A stretch of DNA of 60,000 bases from Liolophura sinensis (GCF_032854445.1 NC_088295.1:65455249-65515248), one strand, 5' to 3'; shown: positions 23,850 to 37,600, counted from the first letter of the stretch. Numbers and translations are program-made. The notes: generated by a model from the letters alone, not told the origin.

Positions 23850-24374
23850 AGATGTAACTTTACAGTAAAAAAAAACAGTGCATTAAGTAACGGTGATGAG
23901 GATTAAACTTTCTGCGGGTTTCGAACCAGCGATCTCACATTCCACCGCCTAGACCACTTGACCAACAGGCCTTAAACATAAATGGAAGGTAGTTGACCTG
24001 TAGACTTTACAGCGAATATGCATTACCCCTCTGATGATCACTAATGACGCCACTCCCTTTGGTGAATATATAGCAGACATATACAGATATCAGACATAAC
24101 CATATTGTCTGTTATATTCACCTAAGGGAGTGGCGGCATTTGTGATCAACAGAGGGGTAATGCATGTTCGCTGTAAAGTTTACCGGTCAACTACTTCACA
24201 TTTTCGTGAAAGGCCTGTTGGTCCAGTGGTCTAGGAGGTTGGCATGTATTGCTAACGATTTGGGGCTTGAATCTGAGGACGCTGGTTCGAAACCCGCAGA
24301 AATTGTAATCCTTATCAACGATAATACTGTTACTTAATCCACTGTTTTTTTTACTGTAAATTTACATCTGCAGT
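23850..24374. mobile_element. Foldback element with tRNA-like sequence in both arms
   Basis: A long inverted repeat. The left arm (about 23850-24085) and right arm (about 24104-24374) are reverse complements over most of their length. Shared blocks include tttacagtaaaaaaaa, ctgcgggtttcgaaccagcg, ttgacc and gcattacccctctg, and ccactccct.tggtgaatata. Each arm carries a tRNA-like block with A-box-like TGGTCCAGTGGTCTAGG (TGGTCAAGTGG in the left arm) and B-box-like GGTTCGAAACCCGC, in diverging orientation. The right-arm tRNA-like block is about 30 bp longer. The outer ends are rich in TTTACAGTAAA. No transposase is encoded. Confidence 0.8.
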
Positions 24375-27300
24375 TTCACATTGAAAAAAGCACTGAATCA
24401 ATGTATCATTCAATAAAGAATAAAGATTTTCGGAAAGGACACGCTGTTATATAGATGCCTGCATGACTGTTATATAAGCTAATGGAACACAGCACGTGCT
24501 AGAACTGTTTGTTGATCTTACCGTCTTCCTGGAGTTGGACAAATAAACACAGCGATGACAGTAAGACGATACTAATCATTACAATACCTCCCATCGGACT
24601 AGACAATACTTATCAGAAATAATGGACTATATTCATATGTATGTATTCCGCCTGCATGTATACAGATAAATCCCACGAACAATGGATGGTATAAATACAT
24701 TTATTTCAGCTTTATTATTTGTACGCAAGCTAAAACATTTTTAAACAACTATATAGAAAAGATGTGCGCGGAAACCATTCGAAAACAGATGCCATATATA
24801 TACAGGCCAAGGATAAATTGCACGAGTGTGAAAGAAACTGTCAATTATTCATCTGCAAGAGGAATTTCTGATTTAATAAAAGAACAGAGCCGTGCAAGAA
24901 ACAGTTTAGTTTTGGAGATGATAACCAGCTGAAGATTAATATTTATAAGGACAAAATCAATCAAAATACGAAAACCACGTTCAAGAATTTTAAATGGTAA
25001 TCTATATAGAGGACTGTACATATTATTGAGCACACACGCCCCAATCCAGGATAACATGTGTGATTTAAACGTTGGGTAATTTGCAAACCTACAACACTAT
25101 ATAATATACCTCACTTTTCTTGCTACATGGACTGATACATATTCATAGGTTGATATCCAAAGAATATTGCACACACGTTGGTTAAGTGTTGAGTGCAATA
25201 AACTCTGCTGATCCCATACAAATCTATTCACCATCTACCTGACAAACCTCCTGACGTAAAATTACAGTCTTCAATGGACAGTGGATCCGATATTTGGTGC
25301 TGTGTGTATATAGTAGTTTGCACTGAGCAATTCTCCATCTTTAAGGTAGGGAGGGCTCAAAACATTTCACGACCCGTAGGCAAATATATTGCAACTTTCT
25401 CTAATAAAATTTTATTTTCATGACTTCTATTTGTCAAAATCTGAATAAAATAAATTATCGGCTGTTAACATAATGTTAAAAAAATACAAAAAAGGCAAAA
25501 TAAAGTTGATGTGAGTTAACCAACCAGGAAAACAAATTGATAAACAATTTTTCCATTTTTGACATGTGAAAGTTTTTGACAAGAAAGTTCGAATGAGATT
25601 TAACTCCTGAACAATCAGCCACCTCACCCCTGTAACTTTCCAAACTTAGAAACATACGTCTTCCAGATTACGTTAAAGCTGAAAAGCCTAGAAACATTCA
25701 GTACGTCAAAAGAAAAAGAAGGAAACGGCCAAAATATTAACACTAAAATAAAGGAATGACAAGCATGATGAACTGAAATGTATATGCCAATTGTAATGCA
25801 GTTTACATGTCAACCGGCATAACAATTGGCATGAAACCTTCATGAAGTATTTAGCACAACCCGCGGTGCCAAAAGCTTTGAATGTATATTAAATGAAATA
25901 GTATGCTGCACTGATTTGCAGAATGTGTGACGGATACAGATATATATATGTAGAACAAACCTGATACTGGTCTCTCGGAAGAATATCTTTTTTATCCATT
26001 TATTCTGTTATCATGGATATTCGGTGCCAATCTTGTTTCGTATTTCTTTAAATAAAAGTTTAACCAACTTTAACCAGGAGGTAGTGTATCGAAGACACTT
26101 ATTAGTAACTTGTTTCGGTTGTTAACACCGGACATACTCGCCTCCTCTAATCATCATAAAGAAGTCGAATTTAACAAAAATCAAATATGTAAACAAATGA
26201 CAAAAAAGTTTGGAACAACACATATCCTCAATAACAATTTTGCAATGTAAGCAACTGTGTATCAATCTCTACATTTCTGGATGAGATGGCTTAGAATCAA
26301 TGCTTGTATACACAAAATGAAACTTATTGACGGAAATTTCGGAAAACTGGGAACTTTGGGAAATTTCAGGGTCGACATATTCGTTGAAATATAGATATCG
26401 CAGATTTCTGCAAGGCAATTAGACTGCTATATAATTATGTTCGCAATTAATTATTTAAAATAATTAGGTTAAGACAGTTGTTTAACAATGTACACTGCAA
26501 TTTCTCAAAGATTACACCGTTTTTCGTTACAAGATCAATGTGTTATCTTGAGTTGATGTATGTTGATACATTATTAACTTACAGAAGTTGAACTTTGACC
26601 AAAAACGTTATCCGGACAAACTATCGTCTTGAAAAATGTATATAACAGTGACACAGCAAGAAATTTTAGGACGGATATGGTTGCCGTCCTTTTCATGCAA
26701 TGTCATTGTCAGTGCCAGTTACACTGTTGTGAAGTAATTGACATCAAAATATAGCCAATTTTTCTAGAGCTGCATATTTTTGAATATTCAGAAAAAACAA
26801 ATAGTGTGAACTATGTGTAATATTGATTGATGTAAGCATTTACTGAAAAGGTTAACTGAAACATTTACCTACTGTTGTTAATAACTTCATAATGTCGGCG
26901 ATTGTTGAAATTATGTAATTTATAAAAAGAGTGAATAAGAAAGAAGAATATTGCCATGTTACACTGTGGTACAGGATGCGATACCGTAATGTAGTATACC
27001 AAAAACACTTGCTGTTCGCTGTCATATAATACCCTTTTCCTCAGTGTAGTCTGCGGGATTGTGTGACTGACTACACGCTATACCGTGTTGTCTGTCAATG
27101 CTTCGTTGTCAACCCGATACAATCCGTGTCGTCTATAACGACGGAAAGCCTTTCTGCGCGAGGCAAGGATAGTGACAAAAACCGGACTTGTAGCTTTGCC
27201 CAGTAGCAACATAACAAATTAACAGTTGTAGAAATGGTATACTGGGAAAACCAACGTGACACGAGAGGAGATAATAAAGAAAAAAGAAGAAAAAAAACCC

Positions 27301-29093
27301 TTCGTGAGTGGAAAACACGGGATATGAATGGAAAGATACGTCCAGATTGGTCTGTTGTTAAAAGATGTACGATATTGCTTTAACATTTCACAGAAAACTG
27401 GGCTGAGCTTCGAAATTGTTGGCAAACCGCATGAGGTGCAGAAGACAAAACACAGCCTAGTGGCGCCTAGCAGTCTGGTCCGAGTCTCTCTGGCGTCGAA
27501 TTGAGCCTGTTGTTACAGCTGTCAAGGTTTCCCATCCACTAGTCGAAATGTCACCAAAAAAACTCCTTAAACCTGCAAAGAAAAAAGTTATGCGAGCAAA
27601 CGTGTTGTCAGCCTTTTTACTATACTTTAAGTGGACTCCAAACGAAGTTCATTAATATCTGCTTATTTAGCAAATCCCCGAAACAAAACGCGAAATGTAT
27701 TTTGGACAGTGACCCTTTTAGGTTTTCTGTGTACGTGAACCGGAACCAATGATCGCCCTTGTCATTCTTTTCGTTGGACAAATTGTTTGATATAAAAGAC
27801 ACGAGAGCGTTAAACACACTGACCGTATAACTATTGTAAAGACAATAGTGGAGACAAAATATGCCATGTACAAAGATCTATTTAACTATGTGGCCAAAAG
27901 CTTGTCACAGAATTCCATTAATTTTAACTCCAATGTGTCTATGTTCGTAAATGACTAACTCTTTACTCGTGTCGACTGAGGTAATATGTAGTTCTATTCT
28001 CATTAGGAAGCGCCGAGCAATTATGCTTTAGGTTGCTGCAAGATATATCCACAAAATAGCAGTAACACAGCTCTGAAAATATTTTATACTTATTTCTGAG
28101 CCTAAAGTATATAATTGTAAATGTTCAAATAACCAGAGCCAAGATCTCTGGATAATATGCTGTTGAAACTTGTCTAGCACGTGGAGGGTAGAATTTCATA
28201 ACAAACCGTTGTCATAAAACTTGTGGTTAACGTGTTTGGTAGATGTGGAATAATTATAGATATGGGTAAAATATTTATTTATTTATTTATTTGACTATTA
28301 TTTATCTACTATTATCGTTATACTAACGAAATTTCCCACGTTCCCCACATGTCATACTGATGAAACTTCATGTGTGACCACACAAGATAGCGCCATCGAC
28401 CGCCTTGGCCCATGCAGAGAACAATACAAACAACGACATCTTGAAAATTCACTGTCCAAAAAAGTTACTCAGTTCACGTCTCGGGTGGCCTCAAAGTGCC
28501 TCGTTGCACAACAGAACTAGAGGCTTGATTGATATAGTATACAGTATAACGGTTTAAGACATAAACCATGCTGTTGTACTTCTTCCCATACATGCTGCCT
28601 CACCTAAGCTATTCGTCTATACTAGAAATTTTATTTTTTCGTAGTAACGGTAAATTTGTTCCTATGAAATGATAGATAAGAGTGTTCCAATGAGGCAGAA
28701 TTAATACCGTGAAGAACACAGTATGAATACAGCCTTAAACGGTATGTATGTACGTATGACGAACTGCATAAATGTTATATATGGTGTTCACCGGAGCCTT
28801 AAACTAAACACAAGCGAAGATTTGCTGTCTGCACAAACGTTGACATTTTCTTATGCCTGTTATGGTTAAACATCTGGAAAATATTTCCAACATTTGTTGA
28901 ATTAAAAGGCTACTAATTCAGTTCCCTGGTGGGTACTCTGGCATCGTGGCGGGCCACTGCTAGCTGACTGCGGCGACCGCTCCAATAGACCCGCCTAAAT
29001 AAACTAGCAGTCAATTTAGCCTGCAGCTTTCGCCTCATGATGAGCATCAAATGGACAGAAAAATAAACATATCATGATACTTGTATTTACAGC
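24375..29093. other. Long gene-poor AT-rich stretch
   Basis: No supported coding exon, RNA gene or SINE over about 4.7 kb. The open frames are short, and those at 27133-27425 include poly-Phe from an A-rich run. Confidence 0.5.
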
Positions 29094-29279
29094 TATTCTA
29101 CAGGGACCTGCTGGTATTGGTGGCCGCTTGTGTACAAACTGTTCCATGTAGCAACACGGTCGACATGTCCAAACGATTGCTACACACACGCCGGCGGTCC
29201 TCAAGTCATCAGTGTTGCCTTTTCTCGACTGGACAAACAAGGGAGTTGTTACTTCAGCGGACATCTGCTCCATCGAGTG
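29094..29279 (+). CDS. Possible internal exon, unrecognised
   Basis: A frame with plausible flanking signals: acceptor tatttacag before about 29094 and donor G|GTAATA after about 29279. It encodes a Cys-containing peptide including CPNDCYTHAGGPQVISVAFS. Composition looks protein-like and is more GC-rich than the neighbourhood. No family recognised and no partner exon found; an overlapping minus frame (29016-29297) means chance cannot be excluded. Confidence 0.2.
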
Positions 29280-29561
29280 GTAATAAACAAACTCCATTCA
29301 TTTGCCAATCTCATAAAGTTACATTGCTTTGCATGCTTAAATGCCCCCATCATATGCATATCATCTCTGTATATAGTCGAACTTTCACGCGAAGACATTT
29401 GCGCTTTAATTAGAACGAACTCTCTGAATAGACCTTTTTCTGATCGGCGTGGTGTGACACTATGTTTTGAAAGGGTCAACTAATTTGTGATGTTTTACTG
29501 AAATTTATTCAAAGCAGGTTTGAATGATTTTGCGTTGTAATTGCCACAGATTTTGTTGTAT

Positions 29562-29569
29562 TCTCTCTC

Positions 29570-29631
<62 letters not shown>
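29562..29631. repeat. (CT)n microsatellite
   Basis: About 70 bp of near-perfect CT repeat with one A interruption. The Ser-Leu open frame across it is an artefact. Confidence 0.95.
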
Positions 29632-29633
<2 letters not shown>

Positions 29634-29704
29634 TCCCATTTTTGGGCTTTCAAAAAACATCTGCAACACTGAATCCAGAATTGTGCTTATACATATATCT
29701 TTCC

Positions 29705-29799
29705 TCTAAATATCAGGTTTCCGTCACCCATAAACCTCATCCCCGCAATGTGAGGGAAGTATTTTTGACTGTATGGCGTTAAACACCAATGAAATAAAT
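29705..29799 (+). mobile_element. SINE-B copy, 3' part
   Basis: Reads tatcaggtttccgtcacccataaacctcatccccgc, then tatggcgttaaacaccaatgaaataaat. The tail is shared with SINE-A, but the body (cccataaacctg) differs. Confidence 0.7.
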
Positions 29800-31795
29800 A
29801 TCTATTACCTTACCTGAAGAAAATTTAAACACACGATCCAAAAGAAAACAGAAAACGAGTATCACGTTATCATAATTATCATATATGTATGTATTACATT
29901 GTATTAAACGACTGTAAATTATGTACATATGTGTCTGTCGTAACAAAATGATGTACTTTATTACGACAATTTCCAGGTGATCCTCCCGAATGCTGAAATC
30001 ATACTCAAACACTAATCAATCATCTTTTGTTATACGTTTGAAGTTTATCATGCATAATTCATTCTATATCTATTCTGGCAAACCATTCTTATTAATATCT
30101 GTTGGGGTAAAAGTCACCTCTTGAAGCCACAATCTGATGTATATATATGACTATGTGCATGTTGAGAGGTTTTTTTAGATTATATTTCTTAATTAATTGC
30201 ATGAGTTATCGTGGATCTATGTTTTGCAACTATTTTAGCTGTCCTTTCGTCAACGAAAGTCCAGACGTGAAGTCTTGGTTCTGGCGAGCCATACATCTCC
30301 GCTAATTTGCGCGGAATTCTGGCGCGTGTTTGCTGTTTGTAGTTCATATACAGTTTCTCCTGAGACCGGCAGATATTCGGATGTTTGTACATTTCTAGGA
30401 TTGCTACAGTTTGTATCGCCCTCAGCTATGTATTCTGGCTGCCTGACATCTTCCCCGATCTCCTTCTCACCTTTTCTCGCATATCATCGTGTTCTTCCGC
30501 TGCTGATATGTAGCTGACCAATCAACGGTCCGCGGCAATCAGACGACCAGGAGTCAGTGGGAATGGATTACTCCAGCTCAGTATATTTATAAATTACAAA
30601 TGTATTTGGATGACTACATGATGTGTAAAGCCTTCTCTGAGTTTATTTCATGATTGACTTATGATGGAAAAACCACTAGTAGTAGCTTGGAGTAAGCACT
30701 ATCTTGCTTCAACAGTTTTGAACATGGTGGTATAACACAAATTGAATAAATGTGTAAAAAAATAAATTTCATGTGAAGGCCTAATATACAGAGTATCACA
30801 TTTCGAAAACCTACATTTCTTAATATGTGTATTATGTAAGTCGTTATAAACTATATGTAGCCTGTTAGACTACACCAATGCAAGTCATTTATGTCATTGT
30901 GTTAAACAGATTAAAATACATGTATGTTTAAAGGATCCACCCTCACCGTATCTCAGTGAACAGTAAACAGCGGCACTCACACAAAGTTACATAACATGAA
31001 GTCGTATTCCATAGTTTTGGTTCCAGTTAAACATACTGAACAACTGTGTTTCAGAGAACCATGCACTGTCAATCAATCACTGCTATTCGATCAACCTAAA
31101 GAATTGCAAATCCCACTAAACTTTATTTGCCATCGGACACCTTTGCCCTACAAATGGAGAAACGGGGTGAAGCTGGATAGACAATTGATTTCTACTAAAA
31201 CATGCATAGGCTACCAGTTTGTCCATAAAACAACATCACAAAGGCAAGAATGAACAAGCGACTATATATACACAGCTTAAGCTCGATTATACATGTACTT
31301 TTGGGCAGAGAAGATTTCCTATTCCTACTCAGGCTGGACTGTAAGTATACCTACTAAAATGCATCGTACCTTCGTGAACCATGCTGGGCAAGGTTGAAGG
31401 TTGAAGGATCGGCCACCTGTGGCAAAGTGAAGGAAGAAATGGCCGGCGCCGAAACGTCCACAAAACACCTCTCGATGTGTTTGTACAGGTGTGATTTTAT
31501 CGCAGCCAATAGATCGGCGAGGAAATGTTCAACAAGTGTTTTACTGATGTGTATAGTGGAGACTGGAATTATACAGACTCGAAAGCCTTCGGAAGCACGA
31601 TGGACTGGTGAAAACGATGGCTACTTTACACGTCTATGTGTTTCGTTTGTATCACGTGCTTGAGCACTTATCACTAAGGTAGTGTAAAAGCTATAGAGAT
31701 CAGCCGCGTGGGGCTCCTAACACACCTTTTTGAGTAATTTAACGAGTGACAAATCCGATAAACTGCAGTTGATATTGCATTGTTACCTAATTCGG
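29800..31795. other. Intergenic, no supported gene
   Basis: Overlapping opposite-strand frames at 30189-30517 and single frames at 30996 and 31394 have no recognised domains. Confidence 0.4.
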
Positions 31796-31799
31796 CTTA

Positions 31800-32325
31800 G
31801 GCGAGAAGGGTAAGAGCGAGATTTAGTACTGAATTGCGCACAATTCAGACGACAGAGCGAGACTCTGTTAAAATGTCGAGTTATCGACTGAATGTCGTCT
31901 GAATTGCGTCGGAATGTCGCGTTGTCGACCAAATCTCGTCCAAATATCGCGCTGTTGATCAAATGTCGCCTTTCCTGATAAATTAAGTTTGACCATAATG
32001 TTACTCATTGTACAGAGACTGCAGCATTCAGACATTTTAAAAAAATAGGCGACATTCTGACGAGATTAAGTCGAGAATCACTGCACAGCGCGAGATTAGG
32101 TCGAGATTTGGTCGAGAATTGAACGAGGACGCGAGAATTGAACTAGGATGCGAGATTCAGTCGACAACATGAGATTCAGGGAGCGAGATTTGCACGACAT
32201 TCTCGACTTAATATCGTTGGAGTTTCGTTGCAATCTCGTTAGAATGTCGCATTGGAGCCCTATTCTCGACTGAATCTCGACTAAATCTCGCAGTGTCGTT
32301 CAATTGTCGCTGTTACTGGTTTGGG
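31800..32325. repeat. Block dense in GCGAGATT / TCGAC words on both strands
   Basis: About 500 bp packed with short variants of GCGAGATT, GTCGAGAT, AATGTCG and their complements AATCTCGC, CTCGAC and CGACATT. The left half (31805-31970) is mainly in one sense and the right half (32045-32310) mixes both, around an about 70-bp non-repetitive centre. Such sequence can fold into many alternative hairpins. It may be a MITE-like element grown by internal sub-repeat amplification. No transposase or clean terminal repeats were defined. Confidence 0.6.
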
Positions 32326-32439
32326 GCAAAACTGGAAGAGACAGTATGGCCGCATCCGGCTTCCATAGAAGGGGCATTTAAGTTTTTACTGTTTAAGCAT
32401 ATAGAAGAACAGTTTATTAGAACAGAGCCCTAAATTTAT

Positions 32440-32550
32440 GAGAAAATCCGATTTAACCTGTGAAATGTGACGATTTGCAAACTATCATACTGTCGTCGTT
32501 GCTCTAGTTTTTCTTTCCGTGATGTAGTCGTATGTGTCCCTTTAATGAAT
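32440..32550. repeat. Dispersed repeat, copy 1 (partner at 43580)
   Basis: gaaaatccgattt...atttgcaaactatcatactgtcgtcg, then ctagtttttc, aligns with 43580-43660 (ttgccagctatcacactgtcgtcgctccggttt). The shared stretch is about 90-100 bp and the family is unknown. Confidence 0.5.
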
Positions 32551-33526
32551 CTTCACAAACCCTTCTAGAAATCACTAAACGATATTGTGTGGAAGTGACC
32601 ATGCATAACTGACACCTGAATATCGGGGTAAACATGAAGTACGGTTTCTAAACCATGGTATAAAAGGTGAATAATAGAGAATGGTTTTAACCAACAATCC
32701 GACAAATTGGTAAGCCTTCTTCACCAATGAGACACCGGACAATTATGTTCTTTTTTCTGAAGGCTTAATATTATATAGTTGTGATTTTATATATCTTCAG
32801 CCTCGATCAGACAACATAATGGTGAAAAAATTAATTTCTTTGCAGCGTTTCTGTATGATGATATCTCTACATACAGATATGTGGCGCTTTCCACTTCGTC
32901 GAATGTTTCAAAAATTCCATCTTTTTATTATTATTTCGTAACCTGTTATATCAAATCGTTAAAGTACATCACCTTGAAATTAACTTTTACATGCTCATAT
33001 ATATCGACCTTCTGACCGGAAATAAAAGGATGGATTAATTGTTTCTGTTTCCGAAACTCAATCCAAATAGAATTTAATTAAAATATATTATAGGCACAGG
33101 GATCGGTCACCTTATTATGATGAATTTACTCACTCAAGTATAGGTAAACCTGATATGGACTTAATTGTTACACTAATGAATAATTATGGCTTAACGCCTC
33201 TTTGACAATATTGTAGCAATATTGTAGTGAAAGCTTGTCCTGCTATATCGACAAGCTTTAAAATCTAAAATATTTTCTTGGTAAAATTTCGCCCTGGATT
33301 TATTTATTGTTGATTTTATTTTTCAGGTGTAGGTAATCTATAGTATTGTAACGCACATTTAGAGATCTGCATCTTTAGCCATATATACATTTGTGTTCCT
33401 AGGGTATAGTTTGAAGCGCAGGTGAAAGATAGCATCTACTTGTTTCTTCGTTTCACGTGAGAAGGAGCCAGGGCACCAGCGAGATGTTTGTGACTGCAGC
33501 CGTCTGTTTGAGGGAGTGGGAGTGGT

Positions 33527-33543
33527 GGGGGGGGGGGGGGGGG
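33527..33543. repeat. Poly-G run (17 bases)
   Basis: Uninterrupted G17. The poly-Pro minus-strand frame across it is an artefact. Confidence 0.9.
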
Positions 33544-33695
33544 CTCTCAACATATTAATTATAGCAATAAACTCAGACATGACAGTGGCAGTGCCCGTCG
33601 TGGTGTCCATTCAAAGCGTACTTAGACTGGGGCTGAATTTCTCGCCTGCATGCTCAAATGATTGAGGAACAAGACCGAGCGGTGTGAAAACGGTC

Positions 33696-34106
33696 ATGGG
33701 TGTGTTGATGCAGCTGCTAATGGTATCCAGGTTGAGCTCGGGGTTACAGTGGTCTAACGACGGTAACAAATTGCCCCGAGTTTCGGATTTCCTTCGATCT
33801 GTCCGCTCTCCAGTCCAGAAAATCAGTGGTTATCTATCACCAGTTCCCTCGTACCCTTCCGACGATCGGACTCTCTTCAGGTCGTTACTGTATACCCAAG
33901 CCCAAGAGATGATGGACACGGTCTACACCGCTCACCGATTGTCCACCATATATGTGGTGCCCACATCAACGGTCAGCCCTCGTCCCAAGGGAAATTCCTT
34001 CAGTTGTGCTTGTTGTGTTGTCAAATGGCCCGTGCCGAGCGAACTGGGAAACCAAGGGCGCCGTGAAACAATGAAAAATCTAAACCAGCCGTTTCCCTGT
34101 CAATGA
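33696..34106 (+). CDS. Possible small secreted protein, unrecognised
   Basis: A 136-codon frame from the ATG at 33696. The start has a short hydrophobic stretch (MGVLMQLLMVSRLSSG) that could be a signal peptide, followed by a Ser/Pro/Arg-rich chain with a CACC cysteine group near residue 113. GC content is higher than in the flanks. TGA closes it at 34106, and AATAAA occurs about 220 bp downstream (near 34322). No domain recognised. A single-exon gene, the first exon of a split gene, or chance are all possible. Confidence 0.25.
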   Translation: MGVLMQLLMVSRLSSGLQWSNDGNKLPRVSDFLRSVRSPVQKISGYLSPVPSYPSDDRTLFRSLLYTQAQEMMDTVYTAHRLSTIYVVPTSTVSPRPKGNSFSCACCVVKWPVPSELGNQGRRETMKNLNQPFPCQ

Positions 34107-34261
34107 AAATAACGTCACTTACCGCGAGAACACAACCCTCAGCAAATGTAAAGCATGAAATCACATCGATATGAAAGCAATGGACGCTGCATGTGGAGGA
34201 ATGGAGAAGCTGATGGATAAGTGATTACTTGAGGTTATTTGCTTGTTATCCATATCTAGAA

Positions 34262-34325
34262 AGAATTTATTTATTTGCTATACTTATTTAATATGACGGC
34301 AAGTTTTATGGGTGGAGGAATTAAT
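34262..34325 (-). mobile_element. Faint SINE tail/body remnant
   Basis: tttatttatttgc...gacggcaag.ttttatgggtggagga resembles a minus-strand SINE-B tail and body at low similarity. Confidence 0.25.
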
Positions 34326-34570
34326 AAAAGATCTATCTATCTCGACTGTTACACTGCATTGTTTCAACTTTACCCGTTTGTTTTCCGAGTACTATGATGC
34401 AAAAACAATGATGTGTTACAGACAAGCGCAAACGAGAGCACAACTTGGACCAACTTCACAATAGTGATGTCATGAAATATTGATAAGAATAATTCCTATA
34501 AAAACAGGTCAGAAAGCATACGATAATAATTTGTGATGTGAGAATATGTCTTATAGCATAACAATACGTC

Positions 34571-34670
34571 ATATTTATTTATTTGATGTTTTACGCCGTA
34601 CTCAAGAATATTTCACTTATACGACTGCGGCCAGCATAATGGTGGGAGGAAACCGGGCAGAGCAAGGGTT
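34571..34670 (-). mobile_element. SINE-A copy, 3' part
   Basis: atttatttatttgatgttttacgccgtactcaagaatatttcacttatacgac, then ggccagcataatggtgggaggaaaccgggcagagc. Clear match to the 56661-56911 copy with the body truncated. Confidence 0.9.
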
Positions 34671-37600
34671 AAATACAGATAGCATATGATAACAATATTT
34701 GTTGTGAGGACATGTCATGAAGCTTTTCAGAACACCATAGAAGCTAAGGGAGAGCGTCTCCACTTGTATACCGTTATAATGAGATAAGGAATTAAGGAGC
34801 GTGTTGGCTTTTAGCTTGAGATAAATACTTCACCGGGCATCAGCACAGCGGCACGTGCATGACACTAACTATCTTTCAAATAAACCCGTCAGTCCATTTG
34901 ATAGGAAACAGTTACATGGACATCTTCTCCAAAACAATTAGTTAAACATACAAACAACCCAGCTTCGTCTGTATATGGAAGCCGGAAAGGACCACCCATG
35001 CACTCACGGGACATACATTGACATAGTTGTCGCGCGCTTGACGAGTATCACCCGTTGCAATTTGGTTATACAGCTTTGATAAGAAAAATAACCGCTGCAA
35101 TATATGCTTCTTTGACTGGAGCTACTCGTACAACGTGCACAGGAAGATAAATGCTGTATAGCTAAATATTAGACTCATTAGCAAAATGTTTCTCGCTTTT
35201 GGGGCAAAACGAGTGGAATCTCCGCCTACCACGGCTTCAGCAAAGTCGGTGTCAAAGTTGTCGGTTCATTTCATCTCTAGAAGATTTATTTGAGGAATTT
35301 ACGCCACCTTTTGACGCCTTTAAGAAAAAAAGGCTGTCATGTAGTTGATGTTGTTGCAGGTTTCACGAAGTCTAGATGTTGACGGGGTGTTGATGTAGCA
35401 CGAAGACATATGAGGCTAATTACCGTGGATTAATACCTCTTCTGACTTCGTATACGATCTTTATAACTATTACTTCACGTGTCAATGATTAGGCACCCAC
35501 TGAGCTTTCTCTGTAGGCACTTAAACATGAAATGTGGCTGAACAGCTTCAGAATGCTATCCAGTGATATTATCAGTGACCATTTAACATATACATGCCCT
35601 CACTTCACGCTGGGCAATTTAAATTTTCGAGTGATTCATAATAAATGCACATCTTCATGTCAGACCACACCACTTCATGTCGGACCACACCAATGCATGA
35701 TCAACTCCAAAGAAAATACAAGTAAATTTAAAACAATCTATGATGAATAAAAAAGTATAACTGATAATACTTCATGGGTCGATGAATTATTTTTTCAAGA
35801 GGACAAGCCCTTGCCTCTATCTGGAAACTTACTATATTAAAAGGTAGTGAGATCTGTGAAAAATCAGGTCATACAAATATGTAAAGAGTATATGAAAGGA
35901 CTTTTAGTCTCTCTTAGTTATTCACAGTTGATTTTTTTTTGTGCATGTGAAAACGACGAGTCAGTCTAAATTGTTTGTGATAGGAGATAAGATCAACAAT
36001 AAGCCGTACATGTGGAGGGACGCGGCGCTTCCATACCTGGGTGGAAAAGTCTAAGTACAGTAATAATCATCAACTATGGAAACAAATAAATGTATGTGAA
36101 CTGTATGTTTCTGTCGCACACTAAACAAAATCATCAAAGATAAAATACTAGTACAGATAATAGTTCAGATTTCTACGCTATTTAATTTTACCGATTGTCG
36201 AGACACCGATAGTGAGTCCTCACTGATCCATTGTTGCTATATTCCAGAGGCATACCTTCAGGGTAGGTATAATTCGTACATCTACATATATATAAAGATT
36301 AAGTGGCCTTCAAGGAATGAAAAATGAAAGACTACGCATGCGGTCTCGTGAATGCCATCGACTGCTTATTGTCAGGAAAACCTCTGCGAAGTTCCTTGTC
36401 CAAAATCAGGATTGATCCTAACATCTTGTGCCTCGTGGGTAGTAGACACAACCTTACTGAGATGCATCCACCCTCCTCCCTCTGTAGGTCAGGGGGTTTG
36501 TTAACTGCGTGGTAGGGAGTTTCCTTCTAGTCCGCCCAGTTCCCTGTAGCTATACACACCTGCTCAGGAAAATAAGGAGTGTGGCGTGATACACCTAAAA
36601 AAGATACAAAGAGAAGCATTTGCCCTGCATACAGCCACAAATAATATGCTAAACTGAAAATGGTGACAAATGTATCAAGGTTTCCTGTCATAAGTTTTCT
36701 TGTGGCAATCATGTTTATTTACCGGATGTCTTGTTCTCTACAAATCTTGTAGGTATAAATATATGTATGTATATAACATAGATGGGACGATAAGCCCCCT
36801 TCTGGTCTGGAGGACGTCCCCTCCAGTGAGTGGTGAGTGAAACATGACCTGTCCGGTGAGCAGGGCTTGTAATGTGACCGCGTATCGGTGTAATGAGCTC
36901 AGACAGCGTACGTCAGTTGATCAGTGACGAATAGTCTTCGTGGCGAAGGCATATGAAGTAACGACTTTTCGTGTTATTAGCTATGACGGGTACGCAAGGA
37001 GGGTTACCAGCCGACAGATGCATTGTATAAGTCCGAGGTGGGATGAGCGATTACCCCCAAAAGCCTCGCTGTTCCAGTTAATGGGATACTGTAGCCGCCA
37101 ACAACTGACGCCGGCAATAGAACCAGCAAACCGCAGTAAACAGATACTCCAGTCCCCGGCGAGAAGTGACATGCGCTTTCGGACTCAATAAGAGCATCTG
37201 TCGGAGTAACGCATCACTCCTCGATGGAGAAAAAACACAAGGTACTTAACAATTAGAAGGAATATATGTCTCTAGAAATGGCCCAAGTGTCGTCTGTAAA
37301 CATGAGAGGAAGCAGAACACTTGTAACATTTGCTCTGAAACGAGTACTCTCCACATCGCGCCGAGGTATGCTAGCAATGTACGAGTTGTACAAAACATAG
37401 ACGAGACGGTGCCAAAAAACACAACAAGTATGCAGTATTGTTTCACACAATGCTTTCCAGTGGTTTAACCGTTTTTTGTTTTTCTTTATTAAGGTTTGTA
37501 GATGATAATGATAATATTGGTCGATATAAAACTTATATGAATGTGAACGGCCAAAAGAGCGGCCATATGTTAATGACTTTGGCAAGAAATTTTGGCAGAC

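Noticed and set aside
29524-29709. Ser-Leu-rich frame
   Set aside because: It translates a CT microsatellite.
33359-33610. Proline-rich minus frame
   Set aside because: The poly-Pro comes from a G17 run and there is no other protein-like signal.
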